Assembly (NCBI GenBank): GCA_000824825.2
Contig: LM655202.1
Span: forward strand, 217,235-281,234
Length of the DNA stretch: 64,000 bases
Reading direction: 5' to 3'
DNA from: Mesorhizobium sp. ORS 3324
GTDB lineage: Bacteria > Pseudomonadota > Alphaproteobacteria > Rhizobiales > Rhizobiaceae
The notes below the pieces were generated by a model. The model saw only the letters and a program-made list of their open reading frames with translations. It was not told the DNA's origin and made no database searches. Both the position numbers and the translations under genes were made by a program. Below, in pieces: positions 60,447-64,000 of this stretch; position 1 is the first letter of the stretch, and the number at the start of each line of letters is the position of its first letter.

Positions 60447-61660
60447 GAATGGCAGCCTGTTCTGCTGCCGGTCAGGTACATACAGGATCGAACGTCTTCG
60501 GGACTTCGCCCACGCGACCCAGAACCAGGAGAGTCACGCAGCTTCTCCACGATTGCCGGCATGACCTCAAGCACCCGCTCGACGTCTTCTTCGCCGTTGT
60601 CGCGCGCAAACGAGAAGCGGACTGCCGCGTGTGGTATCTGCATCGCGCTCAGGACATGGCTGGGTTCCATTGAGCCGGAGGTGCAGGCGGAGCCGGAGGA
60701 ACAGGCGATGCCCACGCGGCTCAGCAGATGTGGGATTCCATCGCTTGCGGCATGTTCAAAGGTGATGTTTGCGGTATTTGGCAACCGTTCCATCAGATCG
60801 CCAGTGACATAGCTGCTTGGGATGCGCTGGAGGATCTCATCCTCCAGGCGGTCGCGCAGCGACTTTACCCGTGTGGTCGCGTCGTCCATGAATTTCAAAG
60901 CGAGTTCGGCTGCCATGCCGAGCCCGATTATACCGGGTGTGTTCTCGGTACCGGCACGCCGGCCGTGCTGTTGGTTTCCGCCCTTGATCAGCGAGCGGAA
61001 GTGCACGCCACGCTTTATCCAAAGTGCACCGATCCCTTTGGGGCCATGAAGCTTGTGGCCGGAGAGCGACAGCATGTCGATAGCGGTCGATTTCAGGTCC
61101 ATCGGAAGCTTGCCGACCGCCTGCACTGCATCGGTATGGAAAAGGGCGCCAGTTTCCTTGGCCAACTCAGCGAGCTCGGCCACGGGAAAGATCGTGCCGG
61201 TCTCGTTGTTCGCCCACATGACCGAGACGATTGCCACACGGGGCGAGAGGGCTGCCTTGTAGGCGTCGAGGTCAAGCCGGCCACGACGATCCACGGGGAC
61301 CGTGTGGACCTTGACACGGCGAGTCTGTTCAAGATGCGCGCACAGCGTCAATACGGCGGGATGCTCGACCGCGGACGTCACGATCTCGGTTCGGTCGGGC
61401 GTGACCTCGAGCGCCGAAAGGATCGCTGCATTGTCGCTTTCTGTTCCACCCGAGGTGAAAGTGATCTCATCGTCGAACTGCGCGCCGATCAGCGCCTGCA
61501 ACTGCCGCCGCGCCTTTTTTATGGCCGCACCGACTGAGGAGCCAAACGCGTGCGTCGACGAAGGATTGCCGAATTGATCCGTGAAGTACGGCAACATCGC
61601 TTGCACAACGTCAGGATCGACCCGTGTCGTTGCGTTGTTGTCGAGGTAGACAGGCTTCAT
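60443..61660 (-). CDS. nifS: NifS, cysteine desulfurase
   Basis: PLP enzyme that delivers sulfur from cysteine for nitrogenase Fe-S clusters. The 405-residue product starts at MKPVYLDNNATTRVDPDV (ATG 61660). Visible: TFTSGGTESDNAAI, the Schiff-base lysine in LSLSGHKLHGPKGIGAL, RAGTENTPGIIG, and the catalytic cysteine loop GIACSSGSACTSGSMEPSHVL. It lies 16 bp after the IscA-like gene and overlaps nifV. No nifU gene is present beside it. Confidence 0.96.
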   Translation of the reverse strand: MKPVYLDNNATTRVDPDVVQAMLPYFTDQFGNPSSTHAFGSSVGAAIKKARRQLQALIGAQFDDEITFTSGGTESDNAAILSALEVTPDRTEIVTSAVEHPAVLTLCAHLEQTRRVKVHTVPVDRRGRLDLDAYKAALSPRVAIVSVMWANNETGTIFPVAELAELAKETGALFHTDAVQAVGKLPMDLKSTAIDMLSLSGHKLHGPKGIGALWIKRGVHFRSLIKGGNQQHGRRAGTENTPGIIGLGMAAELALKFMDDATTRVKSLRDRLEDEILQRIPSSYVTGDLMERLPNTANITFEHAASDGIPHLLSRVGIACSSGSACTSGSMEPSHVLSAMQIPHAAVRFSFARDNGEEDVERVLEVMPAIVEKLRDSPGSGSRGRSPEDVRSCMYLTGSRTGCHS

Positions 61661-61676
61661 ACCGAACAGTCCCCAG

Positions 61677-61997
61677 TTAACTGAAGGACTTGCCACAGCC
61701 GCACTTGTCCCGCGCGTTGGGGTTGTCGAAGACAAAGCCGGAAGAGTTGAGCCCGGTGACGAAGTCGACGGTCATACCGGCGACATAGGGTTGGGAGTCT
61801 GCGTCCACAAACAGCTTGATCCCATCTGTCTCCGTGATCACATCGCCCTGGCGCGAGACGCTCTCCAGGCCCATTATGTATTTGAACCCGGCGCAGCCGC
61901 CGGTCTGGACCATAATGCGAAAGCCCTCCGCTTGCTCGCTGGCGCGGGAAAGAGCGGTCTTGACGGCGGCAACAGCATTGTCGGTGAGCGTGATCAT
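61677..61997 (-). CDS. IscA/HesB-type Fe-S cluster carrier of the nif operon
   Basis: A-type iron-sulfur carrier of 106 residues (start MITLTDNAVAAVKTALSRAS, ATG 61997, ribosome site AGGAGATATC). The three cluster cysteines are present: GGCAGFKY and the C-terminal KCGCGKSF. It is the first gene of IscA-nifS-nifV-nifW and fits the NifIscA/iscN gene found before nifS in other rhizobia. A -24/-12 promoter and a NifA site lie upstream. Confidence 0.93.
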   Translation of the reverse strand: MITLTDNAVAAVKTALSRASEQAEGFRIMVQTGGCAGFKYIMGLESVSRQGDVITETDGIKLFVDADSQPYVAGMTVDFVTGLNSSGFVFDNPNARDKCGCGKSFS

Positions 61998-62040
61998 AGC
62001 AAGATATCTCCTCAATCCGTGACGTCTTTGCGGATCACGC

Positions 62041-62056
62041 TGCAGGGACCGTGCCA
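62041..62056 (-). promoter_or_regulatory. Sigma54 (-24/-12) promoter of the IscA-nifS operon
   Basis: Minus-strand TGGCACGGTCCCTGCA fits TGGCACG-N4-TTGCA with one mismatch. It lies about 44 bp before the IscA-like start. Confidence 0.88.
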
Positions 62057-62146
62057 AAGAGGAAAAATCCGTTTCAACACGCCGCGATCCCTCTAGAGGC
62101 GCTATCAATCTTGTTGGCTGAAAAGAGGTCGGACAACCGACACGCA

Positions 62147-62172
62147 CTGTCGGGTTTGTCGAGTACGTCACA
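62147..62172. promoter_or_regulatory. NifA activator site plus shared 18-bp element
   Basis: TGTCGAGTACGTCACA (62157-62172) is a perfect TGT-N10-ACA, 100 bp upstream of the IscA/nifS promoter. It overlaps CTGTCGGGTTTGTCGAGT (62147-62164), identical to a minus-strand sequence at 26639-26656. A possible plus-strand promoter lies on its other side. Confidence 0.75.
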
Positions 62173-62258
62173 CAAAGTGTCCGGCCTCGGTTCCCACTGA
62201 ACTCTCACATAAATCATTGATGAGCGTACGGAACTTTTTTGCGCTTGTTCAGGCGAAT

Positions 62259-62274
62259 TGGCACGACTTTTGAG
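62259..62274 (+). promoter_or_regulatory. Weak sigma54-like promoter facing hemS
   Basis: TGGCACGACTTTTGAG has a perfect -24 half, but the -12 element is TTGAG, with A for the essential C. It is 87 bp from the NifA site and 318 bp from hemS. Function is uncertain. Confidence 0.35.
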
Positions 62275-62360
62275 GCGCTTATTGGCGGTTGCGGCAAAAA
62301 CCGCCGAGACAAAAATCATGCTGCGAGTGCCCTCGCGATCGATCGAACGGAGCAAGCCAA

Positions 62361-62393
62361 ATGTCAGGGCTGGGGCAACATGTCAGGGCTGGG
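62361..62393 (+). repeat. Short tandem repeat, 14-bp unit with 19-bp period
   Basis: ATGTCAGGGCTGGG occurs at 62361-62374 and again at 62380-62393, in the otherwise gene-free 62173-62591 leader before hemS. No function is evident; a slipped duplication is likely. Confidence 0.7.
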
Positions 62394-62591
62394 TCAGAAC
62401 CGCTCTGCGCGGGTGGAACCGTTCCCCGCCGCTTTAGACGACACGCCCGGTTTCGATGGCGATCACGCTCTCTCGCCAGCAGCGCCCTGCGGACGAGCAG
62501 GAGGTCGGCATCAAGCACCACGCTGCGCTCAGTCGACCGGACCCCCGGCGGGGCAGCTGATCCTCAACAAGCAGATGAAGGTCGTTAACAC

Positions 62592-63653
62592 ATGGACCAG
62601 CGTGAGAGACTATCGCCGCACGAAATCCGGCGGGCGCAGCAAGACAATCCAAAGATCCGTGAGCACGATCTCGCCGCCCGACTGGGTATATCGGAAGCGG
62701 AATTGGTCGCCGCGCATTGCGGTCTGGGCGCGATTCGTGTCGAGCCGCGCGTCAATGATCTGCTGACCGGCCTCGAAGCGGTCGGCGAGGTGGTGGCGCA
62801 TACCCGCAACGAAAGTGCCGTGCACGAAAAGATCGGCGTCTACGACAAGGTGGTCACCGGCAACAAGCATGCTCTGGTACTTGGCGACGACATCGACTTG
62901 CGCATCTTCCCGAAAGTTTGGGCGCATGGCTTTGCCGTCGAGAAGCGCAATGGCAAGGACATTAGCCGTAGCCTGCAATTCTTTGATGCCGCCGGCAAGG
63001 CGATGCACAAGGTGCAACTCGGGCCCGCCTCAAATCTCGATGCTTATCAGAAGCTGGTGGCTGAGCTGGAATCCTCGAACCAGGAGCCGATCGTAGTATT
63101 CAAGGCGAGCGGAGCCAGCGATGACGCAGAGGTTCCTGACCGAGCCGCCACGGTGGAGGATCTACGCGAGTGCTGGAGCCAGCTGACGGACGTGCATCAG
63201 TTCTTCGACATGTTGAAGAGACTCAAGCTCAGCCGCCGCGAGGCGGTGCGTATGGTCGGCGAGGTCTACGCTTGGGCGCTCGAAAAGGACGCTATCGGCG
63301 CCATGTTTCAACAGGCGGCCGAAGATGAAATGCCAATCATGTGCTTTGTAGGCAATCGTGGCTGCATCCAGATCCATTCCGGTCCAATCAAGTGGGTCAA
63401 AACAATCGGGCCGTGGATCAATGTGCTCGACGAGACCTTCCATCTGCATCTCGGGACCCACCACGTCCGCGAGATCTGGGCCGTTCGCAAGCCGACCAAG
63501 GACGGTCACGTCACCTCGCTCGAAGCCTACGACGCCGATGGCAAGATGATCGTCCAGTTCTTTGGTAAGCGCCGCGAAGGCGAAGGCGAGCGCGAGGACT
63601 GGCGGTTTCTGGCCGAGACCCTGCCACGCATTCCCGGTCCGACCGCTGCATGA
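62592..63653 (+). CDS. hemS: HemS/ChuS-type heme-degrading or heme-trafficking protein
   Basis: The 353-residue product is a full-length duplicated-domain protein of the HemS/HmuS/ChuS family, which binds heme in the cytoplasm and in some members opens it to release iron. Recognisable parts are ARLGISEAELVAAHCGLGAIR, EKIGVYDKVVTGNKHALVLGDDIDLRIFPKVW, FFDAAGKAMHKVQL in the first half and GNRGCIQIHSGPIKWVKTIGPWINVLDETFHLHL in the second. No heme receptor or ABC importer genes adjoin it. It faces away from the IscA-nifS operon across a region with a NifA site and a weak -24/-12 match, so symbiotic control is possible. Confidence 0.92.
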   Translation: MDQRERLSPHEIRRAQQDNPKIREHDLAARLGISEAELVAAHCGLGAIRVEPRVNDLLTGLEAVGEVVAHTRNESAVHEKIGVYDKVVTGNKHALVLGDDIDLRIFPKVWAHGFAVEKRNGKDISRSLQFFDAAGKAMHKVQLGPASNLDAYQKLVAELESSNQEPIVVFKASGASDDAEVPDRAATVEDLRECWSQLTDVHQFFDMLKRLKLSRREAVRMVGEVYAWALEKDAIGAMFQQAAEDEMPIMCFVGNRGCIQIHSGPIKWVKTIGPWINVLDETFHLHLGTHHVREIWAVRKPTKDGHVTSLEAYDADGKMIVQFFGKRREGEGEREDWRFLAETLPRIPGPTAA

Positions 63654-64000
63654 GGAAAGACCCATTGCATGTTGTTTTCCGTTTTTGCTCGCCGCTCGCG
63701 CCGGAACTCGGCATTCTGCTGGCCATCGCTTTGCCTGCGGGGCGAGTGAGCGCGTAGCTATTGCTTCCCGTACTGTCACAGATCGTTTCGATCGTCGCAA
63801 TCGTCTGCGCGCCTGGCGGCGACTCAGCCGCTGGAAATTCGACGAGGTACTACCCCAGTTCCGCTGAAGATTGACCATTCCGCCACGTGCGTCCGCTGTC
63901 GGCGAAGGTTGTTTTGGTCGGTCAGTCCATCCAACATTGCGGCCGTGGTCCAAAACGAGGTCCATGCTTCGTTCAAGTAGCCGTCCTCAAAGCACTAAGA
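63654..64000. other. Right-edge stretch with no supported gene
   Basis: About 350 bp after hemS. A plus-strand frame ending at 63867 finishes with basic, protein-like sequence (FDRRNRLRAWRRLSRWKFDEV), but has no credible start. Nothing else is evident. Confidence 0.4.

Noticed and set aside
59199..60812. A 537-residue plus-strand frame
   Set aside because: It is antisense to nifV and nifS; long antisense frames are expected in GC-rich genes.
1..64000. CRISPR arrays, rRNA operons and tRNA genes
   Set aside because: No regularly spaced repeat array or rRNA sequence was seen. tRNAs cannot be excluded by eye, but none was recognised, so no attachment site is claimed.

Overview
The window reads as part of the symbiosis island of a Mesorhizobium-like root-nodule bacterium. 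Evidence: Nod-factor genes (nodABCSIJ, nodFE, nodH, nodD) with six nod boxes, a nif/fix block with NifA-type upstream sites and -24/-12 promoters, dctABD, an oxygen-sensitive type of NifA, type III effector sequences, and wide gaps full of gene relics. nodFE plus nodH suggests a sulfated lipo-chitooligosaccharide with a specialised (probably unsaturated) acyl chain; the broken nodU suggests that 6-O-carbamoylation has been lost.

Layout. 1-1.2 kb: the 5' part of a candidate effector (cut by the window edge) and a relic of a C48 (Ulp1-like) protease effector. 1.5-5.2 kb: a type I secretion ABC/MFP pair downstream of a nod box, with a frameshifted RTX (NodO-like) relic between. 5.6-7.6 kb: an aldo/keto reductase and a divergent AraC regulator. 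8.5-13.7 kb: nodFE, nodD and a second nodB, with relics of nodA and an AraC gene and several nod boxes. 13.7-20.4 kb: nodA-nodB-nodC-nodS-(nodU relic)-nodI-nodJ-nodH. 20.5-26.3 kb: a four-gene operon encoding a cupin/methionyl-tRNA-synthetase-like fusion, a lysine/ornithine N-hydroxylase, a saccharopine-dehydrogenase-like oxidoreductase and an MFS exporter. 27-30.4 kb: periplasmic alpha carbonic anhydrase and a nod-box-associated membrane acyltransferase. 30.8-37.1 kb: a LacI regulator and dctD-dctB/dctA with DctD sites and a sigma54 promoter. 37.7-43.6 kb: HisC-like aminotransferase, luciferase-like monooxygenase, DUF982, SyrB-like protein, MFS transporter. 44-62 kb, all on the minus strand: a heterodimeric ABC exporter, a SIR2-like gene, fixU, nifZ, fdxN, nifB, tdh, nifA, fixXCBA, nifW, nifV, nifS and an IscA-like gene. 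62.6-63.7 kb: hemS on the plus strand.

How it fits together. NodD and flavonoids would switch on the nod boxes. These are placed to drive Nod-factor synthesis and export, a secretion operon, a second nodB and an acyltransferase. In the nodule, NifA with sigma54 would drive three minus-strand nif/fix promoters (before the IscA-like gene, fixA and nifB). DctABD supplies C4-dicarboxylates, NifV homocitrate, and NifS/IscA and NifB the cofactor chemistry.

The most unusual item is the 20.5-26.3 kb operon. A fused cupin plus MetRS-like protein next to an N6-lysine-hydroxylase-type flavoenzyme is the signature of the N-N bond-forming (hydrazine synthetase) systems known from actinomycete natural products. 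Here it sits between nodH and other symbiotic genes, carries a saccharopine-dehydrogenase-like gene where an FAD amine oxidase would be expected, and has an upstream 18-bp element identical to one in the IscA/nifS promoter region. It may make an unknown hydrazine metabolite during symbiosis.
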